Source: Hypomesus transpacificus | Lineage: Eukaryota; Chordata; Actinopteri; Osmeriformes; Osmeridae | Direction: 5' to 3' | Assembly (NCBI RefSeq): GCF_021917145.1 | Contig: NC_061071.1 | Coordinates: 5,558,470 to 5,622,469, forward strand | DNA length: 64,000 bases | Part shown: positions 10,618 to 24,500 of the stretch, piece after piece | Numbering within the stretch: position 1 is the stretch's first letter | Layout of the letters: the number at the start of each line of letters is the position of its first letter | Program-made: the position numbers and the translations under genes | Notes under the pieces: generated by a model | The model's database searches: none | Told to the model about the DNA's origin: nothing | What the model saw: only the letters and a program-made list of their open reading frames with translations

Positions 10618-10815
10618 ACAAAGTATTGAACAAAGGCTCACTTATGAGTTCATGAATACTTGTGTCATTGTGCTTTAGTTCTTAATTTTTGCAAATCTAT
10701 TAATATTAAACTTTTATACTAATTTTTTCTTTGTCAATTTACGGTAGGTTATTGTGTGTAAAATTGAGGCTGTAACTAAACTAAAAGTGAATCGTTGGGA
10801 ATACTTTCTGGACCG

Positions 10816-12997
10816 GTTGGTCACAGGTCAAACAGCTTTGCTCGCACTTCCTTGTTGTTCTTGTGATGGGGCTGTACATATGTTTACTATAAAAAAAAGC
10901 TGCTGTAACTTTATTGAATTGCACATTCAATCAAACATTCATATATTGATACATGTTACAGGCATATACATGTGTCCACATGTAGGCCTATATTTGGTAC
11001 AGACATCTCATGGTTTTGTGGTGGTTTCTTGATTATTGGGCAGGGTGGTGATCATCGGGGTACTCGGGCCCAAGAAGGAGAATCTAAGCCTACACAGTAT
11101 GAATTACACCATAACAAAAGGCTCAAACCGGTATGGGTGTTGAGGGCTGGTGGGATGCTGGTCTGGCAGTCGCAAGATGTAGGTGCGTGCATATCTCAAC
11201 TAGTGCAGCTGTTATGAGTGAGAATTGCATAACAAAGGCTCGCTAGACAGTAAACAAGGCTTTTGGGCAGTGAACAAGGGGGGTTTCAGATAGCTAAAGG
11301 CTGTAACCGATCAGAAAGCTAGAACTTAAGAGTTAAGAGTAACCCCAAGGGCCAGTGTCATTTCTCAGAAGTGACAGGCCATGCTGACCCAGCCAGAAAA
11401 AGGAGAGATGTGCCTGCAATTCTTCCCAGCATTGCAGGCACTAACAGGCCAAAGCAGTGGTGCCCAGAAATGTTTCATAGGAGTGGCGAAAAAGAGAAGC
11501 AGAAAAGTGCAACACCCTCCCACTACCATTATCTTTAATTAACTCTTGTGACTCTCATCTGTGTTGTATATCTGTAACTGCTATAGTATGGGCCCACATG
11601 AAAGTTTCAAAGTCAAAGGGTAGTAGTACAGAATAGAGGAACTGGGAAATGGGCGCTGATGTGAAAAGTCCCCAAAAACTGTGCAGAATGGGCCGAAAAT
11701 ATCAGATTTTAGATTAGATTGTATCAAGGACCAATTAGAGAAGAGACCAAAGGATATTTATTATGTCCGTATCATGTCAATTTAGCAAAAGTTTGCAATG
11801 TTGAGGAGGAACCCGCCATGGCTGCCTGCAGCTATATTTTGTTTTTGTATTTTTGTGGTTGTTTATGGTAATAAACGCCTGCTTTGGCAAATCACAAACC
11901 GTGCTTTTGAGTGGTGCTGTGCGGGCCTAGCTGTGCCCCTTGGTTGCCATAATATACACAATACACAAATATATTATGTAAAACATTTGTCAATATTTAA
12001 ATGCAGGCAATGCCATACTTAGTAGCACAGTAGAACAAGCACCGGGACTGGAAAATGTAAAACAGAAGCGATTTGGTCAAGACAACAGTGGCTCTGTGAG
12101 GCCTATCTGAGCCAGCAGCTTTCTAGGCCCCTGCTTACACAGCAGCTTACCATTCCTGCCGATGAGGAAGAGGAGGAATGTGGAATGTTTACGTGAAGAA
12201 TGTCTCCCCTTACACTCTCTTCCGGTGTCATCATACCACACAGTCAAACACTCAGAGACACATGCGTAAATGTCACCAATGACACATTCTTGTTATGGTG
12301 GAAAAGTCAGCAAAAATACATTGTGCAATGTATGGAATAATTCTTTTCAGCCTACAAATGAACACATTTTCTGGCTTCAACACTCAACACATATACACAA
12401 CACACACAGACACAAGCAAAAACAGTTATACAGTTGTGAGAGGCGGGACCAAGGCTTGTTAATTATCTGTCTCTCTTCCTCTCAGCTTATCTCTGTATCT
12501 CCCCACCATCTACTCAGTTCCCCTGATTGCCCAACCCTGTAGAACACCTCACAGTTTTATCTTTTGCAACACATTTTACGACAAGTCACATTACTAACAT
12601 GTCATGAAAAAGCAACTCAAATAGCAACAATGTTGTACAAGGGCACTCCTGTAGTGTAATTAACTGTTATTAAGTGTTAGCTGTTTAGGTTTTTACAGAG
12701 CTGTCAGAAGGCACAAAATGGGGCAGGGGTGTGAGGGGTAGGTGAATGTTGTGAAGAGCCAGTTGAAGGTTGTGTAAAACAAGGTCTTAACATCCACAAC
12801 TATACCCTTGGAAAGCCCCACCTCCCCCATACTAAGTTTCACATGACTATCAACTCGAGACTATGAAGAAATGTAACAACATAGCAGTGTCATCTCAACA
12901 TCCACCTACTCCTCACACCGCCTCCCCCATACTGCTCCGTCTCACACTTCTATAATAACCCATATTGCTAACACTTACAGTAATGCCAGCGTGAGCG
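10816..12997. other. Intergenic DNA, no gene seen
   Basis: No supported exon. Short open frames here (for example near 11800) show no family resemblance. The composition is ordinary AT-rich fish intergenic DNA. Confidence 0.45.
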
Positions 12998-13143
12998 TCA
13001 CAGCTCCCCTTCCTCAGAGTCGCTGTCGTTCTTCAACGGCATCGCCCCATGACCTCTCTCCACCAGCAGCCTCCCGCCTGGCCGCTCCTCCAGGGGCATA
13101 AACATGATGTCCAGTTCCTCCAGTAAAACCAAGGTTGCTTTCT
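12998..13143 (-). CDS. Candidate terminal coding exon, unknown gene
   Basis: On the minus strand, an open frame of 47 codons plus stop follows an AG acceptor (GAATAG at 13144). It ends with the acidic tail KNDSDSEEGEL. The stretch is GC-richer than its surroundings and its amino acid use looks protein-like (LLEELDIMFMPLEERPGG). I do not recognise the protein. No convincing upstream exon or downstream AATAAA was tied to it. It may be a last exon, a processed fragment or chance. Confidence 0.28.
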
Positions 13144-13587
13144 CTATTCAGGAAGCCTGCTCTAGTTGCTCCTATCCTGCCCTGAAACACTTATCAGGTC
13201 CCGGCCCCTGCATGAAAGAGCGCTGAATGAAACCCATTATGAAGATTAGAGAACTAACCCATTGGAGTGGTCCCCAGCAGAAATCCAGCTTAACATGAAA
13301 TCCCTCTGGAAATGCATATGAATTTAAAGGATATTAGATTTTTTATTTGATTTGTTATCAAAATGTGATTAACATCATATTTTGTGATAATGTTTGCCAC
13401 ACATAATGTTCGCCATAATGCTAATTTTCGCGATGTTAAACACTTTTGACTAAGTTGAGCTAAAACCAAAGTTCAACGTAAGATATACATAAAATGCAAT
13501 ACATTCTCCAACCAGCGGTGGCGGTAACACCTAGGCGACAGTGACCTGAGGAGAGTTCCGAAAAAGATAGGTTGTACAGTCCAAAAC

Positions 13588-13871
13588 TCACTATGATCCT
13601 TGACTGCACTGAAATTCGCTGTGAGAGCCCAGCTTCTCTGACCCTGCACTCAGAGACCTTCTCCAATTACAAGAGCACCACTACATTGAAAGGCCTTATT
13701 GGAGTTGCTCCATGCGGTGCAGTGACCTTCATCTCTTCCCTCTACATCGGAACAATTTCTGATGCGGAGATCACCAGTCTCACATCTTAGACCTCCTCGA
13801 ACCTGGTGATGAAGTCATGGCAGAAAAGGGCTTCACCATTCAAGATCTGCTTTCCAATATTGGTGCTGGGG
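13588..13871 (+). pseudogene. DDE_Tnp_4-type (Harbinger/THAP-associated) transposase fragment
   Basis: The reading MILDCTEIRCESPASL, then FSNYKSTTTLKGLIGVAP, then TFISSLYIGTISDAEIT matches the catalytic core of the DDE_Tnp_4 endonucleases found in fish THAP-domain transposons (typical pattern: IDCTEI, FSSYKSSNTLKGL, GSISDREI). After a frame break it continues as EVMAEKGFTIQDLL. The frame is interrupted, and the sequence is cut on the right by the hAT element starting at 13872. Confidence 0.75.
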
Positions 13872-14211
13872 CAGCGGCGGTTCTACACGGGGGCCTACAG
13901 GGGCCAGTGCCCCTGTAAAAATGTCCCTGGCCCCCACATGGCCCCCCCTGAGCTGACTGAATAATACTTTTTTACGTTTTAAGCCTTTTCTGCCCCAGCA
14001 AATAATAAAGTGAGAGAAACATATTAAGGTATTGAGATAGCTGAGGAGCGGGAAGAGGGGGAGCCAGAGCCGTTTGTATGATTTTAATGTGAAGCAAAAT
14101 TCAAGTATTTAATGTTTAAGTATAATTTGTTTCCGTTTTTTAATGTGCCCCTCTTATTAAACACTGGCCCCCCTTGGGCCCCCCAGTCAAATCTGCCTAG
14201 AACTGCCACTG
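13872..14211. mobile_element. Non-autonomous hAT-like MITE
   Basis: 340 bp with terminal inverted repeats CAGCGGCGGTTCTA on the left and, reversed, CAGTGGCAGTTCTA on the right. The flanks are an 8-bp duplication with one mismatch (TGCTGGGG / TGCTAGGG). It is rich in GGCCCCC tracts near both ends and has no coding capacity. It is inserted into the DDE_Tnp_4 fossil. Confidence 0.8.
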
Positions 14212-14215
14212 TGCT

Positions 14216-14766
14216 AGGGGTGCAACAATTCAACTAGCCCACGGTTCGGTTTGTATTGCGATTTATGGGTCACGGTTTCAGTTTCGGTTCGGTTTGTTAA
14301 GCACATTAGGGGGAAGAAAAAAACATTACCATTTCAGTGTACTATCTGTATTTTCTCTGCATGAATAACATTGGCAGCTTACATCCTGAGATTTGATCAA
14401 ATATGATTGTATCAACATTATTTCAGAGGATTTTTTTTGACGACCTTGGCTCCATCGCTATTGTAGTCAACACTAAATCCAAAATGTTGCCACACAGGTG
14501 ACTTAAAAGACAATGGTACATCCTCAAAGGCTAACCTTTCGCCTCCACATGCCATCTCCATTCTCCACACATTCTTATCTTGCTTAGCTTCATATGATTT
14601 TCCTCTCTCCAATTCCTTCCAGTACGTGACTCGTCATTGATATGCTGACAGTTCATTGGACATGTACTCTCTGGGAAAGGGTACGGAAAAGGGGAATGAC
14701 AAAGGGTGTTAGGTTGTGTTCTCTCCTTCTCAATTCGTTTTTTTGCGGCCGGGTTTTGCACCCCTC
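14216..14766 (-). mobile_element. hAT-type element remnant with a BED-finger coding fragment
   Basis: The ends are AGGGGTGCAA at the left and its inverse TTGCACCCCT at the right (about 14757-14766). The minus-strand frame at 14418-14612 reads SFKSPVWQHFGFSVDYNSDG. The SPVWxHFGF signature is the start of the BED zinc finger at the N-terminus of fish hAT/ZBED transposases. The left end carries CGGTTCGGTT-type repeats. No target duplication was found. Confidence 0.6.
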
Positions 14767-14894
14767 GTAATACCACCTTTTAAACAGGGTGTGCAGTTCA
14801 GCTAAAGGGACAGTGACCAAACATAAGCCATGCTTACCATAAGCCATGCTTACAACTCAGGATGGATGTAAGAATGGTGGGAAACAATCTGAGA

Positions 14895-15090
14895 GGCAGA
14901 GTAAGAGGTGGTGGATGAGGAGGACGAGGAGGACCAAGACCAGTCATTTCAGATGAAATTCGAGCAACTGTCATAGACCATGTTCTTGTTCATGGAATGA
15001 CATTGTGGGAAGCAGGCCTAAGCCTGCCCAATTTGAGCACATTGTATGTGGCCACCATTATCAGGACATTCATAGAAGAGAACAGGTAAA
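14895..15090 (+). pseudogene. DDE (IS630/Tc1-related) transposase N-terminal fragment
   Basis: A glycine/arginine-rich lead-in is followed by PRPVISDEIRATVIDHVLVH, then GMTLWEAGLSLPNLS and TIIRTFIEENR. This resembles the N-terminus of a multi-copy fish transposase family (SDEIRATLIDHV, then REAGQRVQPNLS, then TIIRTFREENR). Stop codons interrupt the upstream part, and the catalytic part is missing. Confidence 0.6.
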
Positions 15091-15104
15091 TGTTTCTTTT
15101 CATT

Positions 15105-16270
15105 TCGATAATTAATAAGAATAATAATACTAAGATTGTATTTATATAGCACATTTTTACAAGAATTGCAGCTCAAGCTGCTTTACAGCAAATCAATAAG
15201 AACAATATTTTAAGTAATAAAAGTAATGAAACCTTTCTGAAAACAGGCCGCAGTCTTTGCAGTAATCCAGAGCACACAAATCCAAACACACAATCTCAGA
15301 CCTTTTGCAGAGCAGTCCAGAACCAATGTCACTCAAGCCTTTTGATTACAAGCTGCAGGCTTTGCAGTATCTTGAGCCACAGTCTTTGTGGTTTCCCAAT
15401 ATAAACAAAATGTTACAAAACACAGGCCGCAATCTTTGCGGGAATCCAAAATACAACCAATGAAAACAATAATACAAGTTAAGTCAATAGAAACAATAAT
15501 ACAACAAATAAAAGTAATAAAACCCTTCTGAGATCAAATTAGTTAAATGCTTTGGTAAAAAGATAGTTTTAAAGCTGTCTTTTAAAAATGTCTAGCGTTT
15601 TTGCTTCCCTAATATTTATGGGTAATGTGTTCCATAGTTTTGGGGCATAATTGACAAAGGCCGCATTTAACTGCTTCTAGTGACCTCTAATAGGCCTGCA
15701 TCTGATGATCGCAGTGTTCTAGCTGGTGTGTAATTAGTAAGAGTGTTAACAATGTATCTAGGTCCTGGTCCGTTTAGAGCTTTGTATGTGAGGAAAAGGA
15801 CCTTACTGTAAAGTCAAGTGTGAAGGTTACAGGGAGCCAGTGTAAAGTAGCTAGGACAGGACTAAAGTGTTCTATCCTTTTAGTTTTGGTTTATACTCTA
15901 GCTGTAGAGTTTTGAATGAGCTGCAGTCTTTCAGTGTTTTTTGGGGGAAGACCACCGAAAAGGACATTACAGTAGTCCAGCCGGCATGAGCATGAATTAG
16001 CTTCTCTGCATCATTTTGGTTTATAAATGGTCGTACCTTTGCTATATTCCTCAGGTGAAAGAAAGCTGTTTTGGTCACTTTATTAATGAAAGAGTTGAAA
16101 TTCAAATCCGAGTCCAGGATTACACCGAGACTTGTCACCTCAGGCTTTAGCCAGGGGGTTAAACCTCCTAGATTCTTAGTTAGTATCTCTCTTTTGTATG
16201 TGGGGCTACATAGTAGGACTTCAGTTTTGTCTTCATTTACGTAAAGTTCATGGCACACACACCATTCCAT
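15105..16270 (-). mobile_element. Non-LTR retrotransposon (Rex/L2-type) 3' fragment
   Basis: Read on the minus strand, it encodes the back half of a reverse transcriptase: LYVNEDKTEVLLCSPT, then LGVILDSDLNFNSFINKVTK, then AFFHLRNIAKVRPF. The 3' thumb/connection remnants are frameshifted, and the 3' end (near 15105-15180) has a TATATAAATACAATC-like tail and an AT-rich simple repeat. The 5' part (endonuclease and fingers) is absent, as expected for 5'-truncated LINE insertions. The frame is broken in several places. Confidence 0.75.
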
Positions 16271-16449
16271 TGGCTGGTTTCTTTTGGTTTTTGGTTTCTG
16301 TCCTACTGCACACGGTTGATGTATTTCTTTTCTTTTGTACTGTGTAATACTGTATTCACATGTTGTTTTCATGTTTACCATGAATTTTTCAACATCTCTG
16401 CCATTTACTTTCAGTCTTATACAGAAATGTACATTAGAGCTCATGAAAG

Positions 16450-18513
<2,064 letters not shown>

Positions 18514-21500
18514 ATGGGCTGTGGCACTTCCACCTCAACAGAGACCAACAAGAGGCCAGGGCCAGGTGAGGGATTGGAGACTTCAATCTGGGAAACGTGT
18601 CCCATAATACTGTTCCTGATCCCCAGGTGCATTTAGTACGCACTTTTTCATGTTCAATATTGCTTTGGCTTCCAGCTGCTGCTAAATGAACATATTAATG
18701 TAAATGTATTCATTTAGCAGCTTGATTAGCTCTGATAGTAGCTCTGATTCAGCTCTGATTCAAATGCACAACAACCGACATGCAGTATTGATTTGATTCA
18801 ATGTAAATTAGCTACATGTTTTTTTAACCATTATTGTCCATGCAGGAACAAGTCTTGTGTGTTTGTATTTATTATTCCATAACATTTAATATTTGCAGGA
18901 TGTTTAGCAGGGGTACTTTTTCCCTGTCTTTCAATTCTGTCATCTCAGGTTCCGGCCAAATATCTGCTTGGGAGTTATTTTTTTTCTTTCTCTTCTCCTC
19001 CCCCGTGTCTTGTTAAGTTTCCCTCACTCTCTCCACCTAAGTTCATTTAATTTAATTACTCCTTCTCTCCTCCTTCCTTCTCTGCCAGCAGGAATTGCCA
19101 AGAGCCCCAGCCCTGCACTAAGTAAGAGACTTCCTCTCAACAACATCGCTCGTCACTCACCCCTGTCTAAATGTCCCATTGGTCAGTGTTCTCCATCTGG
19201 TACCCCTGAAGTTCTGTGCCATTGGTCAGCGTCCCCATCTTTCCCCTGATTGCTGATTGGTCAATCAGGAGGTGTCATGCAAACCCAGTGCAGAAAGAAC
19301 AGCAGAACACTGACAGTGTGGTCTGGCTGGTCTGGAGTCCCATCATGCCCCTCTCTCTCTCTCCTGTTCTCTTAGCCATGAAGGCAGCCATCTTGATCCA
19401 GCGCTGGTACCGACGTTACATTGCTCGTCTGGAGATGAGGCGGCGCTACACCTGGAACATCTTCCAGTCCATAGAGTATGCGGGAGAGCAGGACCAGCTA
19501 CAGGTAGACCTGTCTCACCTCTGTAACCAGCTACAGGTAGACCTGTCTCACCTCTGTAACCAGCTACAGTTAGACCTGTCTCATCTCTCTAGCTAGCTAC
19601 AGGTAGACCTGTCTCACCTCTCTAACCAGCTACAATCAGACCTGTCTCACAACTCTAACTAGCCACAGGTAGACCTGTCTCACCTCTCTAACCAGCTACA
19701 GGTAGACCTGTCTCACAACTTTAACCAGCCACAGGTAGACCTGTCTCACCTCTCTAACCAGCTACAGGTAGACCTGTCTCATCTCTCTAACTAGCTACAG
19801 GTAGACCTGTCTCACAACTCTAACCAGCTACAGGTGGAACTAAACCTCATATTCATAAACAGCCACAGAACCAAGCAAGACTCAGCCCTAATCCTGGAGA
19901 CCAACCACAAGTCATACCAGTCCAAATAAATGAATGTCTTTGTTTGTTTCTCTCCTCTTCCCTTCTGCCCCCCTTTCAGCTCTCCAGCTTCTTCAGCTTC
20001 ATGCTGGACAACTTCACCCAGCTGAACGCCAACGGTCCAGGTACGGAAGGATGACCTCTTCTCCTCCTCCTACCCCCCCTCCTCTACCCTCCTCCTCTTT
20101 TACCCTCATCTTTCCACACCCTCCCATCGCATGTCCTTCCTCTCTCATTCTCCTCCTCCGAGGCCTCTTTTCAGCCCCTTTCCTTCCCATCCTCCTCACC
20201 ACTACATGTTAGCTCTATCCCACCCCTGCAATGGTCCACAGAGGCCGTGTGGCGATGCTGTGTTGCTTAGCAACTAGTCCGACAGAGGAATCCTGCTGGT
20301 GAGTCCAGTCTGACGGACGCAGCTGTGGGTCGCCTGCTCTGCTCATGGATACATCATGCTTCTAATGCAAACCAAACTACTGACTAAGCACGAAAAAACA
20401 CCATCACCCACTGTGTGTGGCGAGGGTGACTTTGGTGTGCATACATGGGTGTGTCTGTGTGTCATTGTCTACTTTGCTTGTGTTTTGTGTGCGTGCACAT
20501 CCGTGTTGGGTTCCAGACCTGATCTCCCACTTGCTGGGCCCTGTGGCGGACCCATGGTACCAGAGAGAGAGGCAGAGCAGCTACGAGCAGATGACTGTTC
20601 TGGAATCCTACATCGGGCCCCACCTCTCCTTCCCCCTCAGGGTGGAACACACCAACGCTCTGCTCAGCGCCTTCAAGGACCAGCAGGTACTGTCCCGCCA
20701 CCTTGACCCTGGGTCCTAGCTCCTACCCCTTTCTGAAGTATCTCTCCTCTCCATTCAGATCCTCCATGCCAGGTATTTTCTACAGCTACTTCATGAAACC
20801 AGGAAGTTCCTGAAGCAGATGCCCAATGTCATCCACCTGTCTACCTCCTATACCAGGGAGATAACCATCTGCGGTAACTCACACATGCGCCCGCGCACAC
20901 GCACACACATCATTGGCAGTTCATTTTCCTGTTCCTTTTAAGTGAGAATCCAGGCTGATGTTGGCTGTCGTCTGCTGTCCTCAGGGGATCTTCATGGGAG
21001 ACTCGACGACCTCCTCCTCATCTTCTACAAGGTAAACACAGCGGCACCAGAACGACAAGGGGCCGGGTATCCCAGATTCGTTAAGAAGCTCTTAACGCTA
21101 AGAGCTTCTTAGGAACGTTCTAAGAGCGTTCTGGAAAACCCAGCCAAGGTTTATCGCCGACGGAATTCCTGACGTCACCCTAACCCACGTGAATGTTCCA
21201 GAACGGCCTGCCCTCGTCCGAGACGCCGTACGTGTTCAACGGCGACTTTGTGGATCGAGGGAAGAAGAGTGTGGAGGTGCTGGTCCTCCTCTTCTCCTAC
21301 ATGCTCCTCTACCCCGACCACATGCACCTGAACCGGGGCAACCACGAGGACCACATCATGAACCTGCGGTCAGTGGTGGGGAGCGAACCTGGGCCGCTTC
21401 TTTTCTTCGGTGGTCTACCGTTAGACCCTACAAATGAGTGCATCCGTTCACGTCCTGACTGGCCTGTGTAATCTCTTGCGTGACCCCTGTGTGATCCTTT

Positions 21501-24500
21501 GGGTAATCTCTTTGTGATCTCTGCGTGTGATACGTGCGATCTCTTCCAGATATGGGTTCACTAAGGAGGTCATGCAGAAGTACAAGGTAAACGGATCATT
21601 ATGAATTCTCTGGGTCTCGACCCCTTTACAGATCCATTTCAATCGGTACGTTGAACTGTAGATGATATCCGTGCATTATCATTATACATGAAATCAACTT
21701 TTGATGTATATAACTGTAACGACTGTATATGTATAGAACTATGTTGTTATAGTTATCTTAGATAATGTTGTTGTTATCTTAATTGGCATAATCTTAAGAA
21801 AATGTTCAGGTCAGTCACATTCTCCAAAACCCCTGAGGGAGCATCGGAGTAGAGAACTTTTTCATTTCGTGTTTGAATGTTTCCATTGTAGTGTTGTCTT
21901 CCTCTAGTGGTGGTAAGCTGTTACTACAGGATCCCAACACCACAGAGTTTAATGTGTGTCTCTGTGTGCATGTGTGTCTATTGGGGTGTGTGTGTGTGTC
22001 ATGCAGAGCCACGGCTCAGAGATCCTGCAGCTGCTCCAAGATATCTTTAGCCTGCTGCCCATCGCCACAGTGATAGACAACAAGGTTCTGATCGTGCACG
22101 GTGGGATATCGGACACGACTGACCTGGACTTCCTCAGAACTATTGAGAGACACAAGGTTAGATGGATGGATGGAGGGACAGACAAACGGATGGATGAATA
22201 GACGATTGGTGGATGAGTGGCATTGGGTCTCATCATCTATGTCCAATCATCTTCTCTTGTCTTCTTGTTTCCTCTCCTCCAGGTCAAATCAGCGCTCAGG
22301 CTTCCCAGACGTAGTCTGGACCAACTGGACGTGAGCCGGAGAAGCAGACAGGCCAGCAGACAGGCCAGCAGACAGGCAGGCCGACAGGCAGGCAGCCCGC
22401 GGTCACACAATCGCCGCGGCCACAGCAGGAGCCCCTCCCAAGGGTCAGAGAGCCAATCAGAGAAGGACACACGCACACACACTTTTTGACTCTGTTATTG
22501 ACCCCTTCTCATTTCCCCTCCTTCTTTTCTTCTCTTTTTCTCGCCCTCTCTCCAATCTCTCTCACTCCCCTCTCTCTCCACCCCTCTCTCCCTCTCCTCC
22601 CTCCCTCTCTCTCCACCCTCGCCTTCTCTTCTCCACGTGCTCCTTCTTCTTTCCCTCCTCTCTCGTTCTCTCTCTCTTTTCCCCTCATCCCTCCACAGCA
22701 AGAGACGCTGTCACGTGACCAGACAAGGAAGTGCCTCCTCGTCCTCGTCCTCTTCCTCGTCCTCCCTCTGCGCTCCGCTGAGCCCAGACCGCCCCTTGCC
22801 CCGCCCCAGCCCCTCGCACGTGATGCCCAGCCTCTCCGGGTCCCTCCAGGTGCCCTTCCTGGACTCCCTGGTCGCCCTCACCCCTCCGGAGCCCCCCCGG
22901 GAGGAGCTGGAGTGGAAGCAGGTAGGAGGAGGGCGCCACCAGAGTAGCACGGCACCACGCTTCTCCCAATGCACTGGAAGTACCTCCACCAGTTTGATCA
23001 AACTCTCCTTTCCTCTATCGTGGTTCAGTTGTTATCCAGACTTAAATGATACAATAGTCAGATCATTCCAAGTGTATTCATGCATGGAGAGGTTTCACAG
23101 CAATGGTGTGATCGGTTGTCTGTCCAATGTCAGATCCTACCCAAGCTTATAGGAAAGACAAAGAACCTCACATAAACGACTTAAGAAGGAAGTCCGTTTT
23201 TGTTACAAATATGCTGATTAATACCTACCAACGGGTTCCAATTAGTCATCTCCATCAATGCTGCATTCCTATAAGGAAGTGAGTTCAGAAGTCTCAAACC
23301 CTGAACCTAACAAAGCCGATAGGCCAATACATTCACATGCATGTAGTCTTGAAGTTACCCTCACTTCTTCTCCTCCCCTCCTCTCCTCTCCCCCCCCCTC
23401 CCCTCCCCTCCCCTCCTCTCCTCTCCTCTCCTCTCCTCTCCTCTCCTCTCCTCTCCTCTCCTCTCCTCTCCTCTCCTCTCCTCTCCTCTCCTCTCCTCTC
23501 CTCTCCTCTCCTCTCCTCTCCCCTCCCCTCCCCTCCCCTCCCCTCCCCTCCCCTCCCATCCTCTTCAGGTGGTGGACGTGCTGTGGAGTGACCCCAAGCC
23601 CCAGGAGGGGTGCAGTCCCAACACCTTCAGGGGAGGCGGCTGCTACTTTGGGCCAGACGTGACCCAGCGCCTGCTGGACAGACACGGCCTGACTCTGCTC
23701 ATACGCTCCCACGAGTGTAAACAGGAGGGCTACGAACTGTGTCACCACGGAAAGGTACACACAGACACACACACACACACACTGAGAGAAGCACACAAAT
23801 ACAGGTACGCAACATTGATGTGTACAAACACAGGCACACACACACTACTCTCATCAAACTGCGAGCGTGTGTCCATCCATGTGTACGTGTGTGTGGCTGG
23901 CCGTGTGTTTGGTGTGTGTGTGTGTCAGGTGATCACCATCTTCTCAGCGTCTAACTACTATGAGGAGGGCAGTAACCGTGGTGCCTACATTAAGCTGGGC
24001 TCAGAACTGGTGCCGCGCTTCTACCAGTACCAGGTCAGCCGATCCACCCGGAAACTCACGCTCACACAGAGGTCAGTGTGTGTGTGTGTGTGTGTGTGTG
24101 TGGGGGGGGGGTCTGTGTGTATAATCTGTAGAAAGTTTGTAAAAGATTAATTTAAGTGCGTGTGTGGGGTTTAGCTCTGAAGGATAAGTGTGTTTGTGTG
24201 TGTGTGTGTGCCGGGTGAGTGTAGCAGAAGGGTCAGCTCTGAAGGCTAAGTGTGTGTGTGTGTTTGTGTGTGTGTGTGCAGGGTGAGTGTAGCAGAGGGG
24301 TCAGCTCTGAAGGCTCTGCAGGAGAAGCTGTTTACTCATCGGTCAGAGCTCATGGCTGGGTTTCAGCAGTATGACCTGAACAACACTGGTAAGAGCTCTT
24401 TCATCCACCATCTTTTCTCTCTCTCTTTGTCTTTCCCTCCTCTCTCTATCTCTCTTTTCTATGTCTATCTTCTCTCTCACTGTTCTTCACATCGTGTCAA

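Larger units (their letters stand above)
8263..10815 (+). mobile_element. Degenerate Tc1-like transposon carrying nested insertions
   Basis: The left end (CAGTGCATCCAAAACGTATT) and right end near 10785-10815 are inverted relatives of each other. Between them are recognisable decayed stretches of the Tc1 transposase gene, for example the GTGGTGGTGGCAGCATCATG block near 9980. The coding frame is broken by many changes. The host element is interrupted by a 653-bp hAT-like element (8447-9099) and two SINEs (9523-9709 and 10429-10617), which explains its unusual length. Confidence 0.8.

Noticed and set aside
11798..12022. 74-codon frame with a hydrophobic stretch (AIFCFCIFVVVYG)
   Set aside because: No splice, poly(A) or family evidence; composition fits chance in AT-rich DNA.
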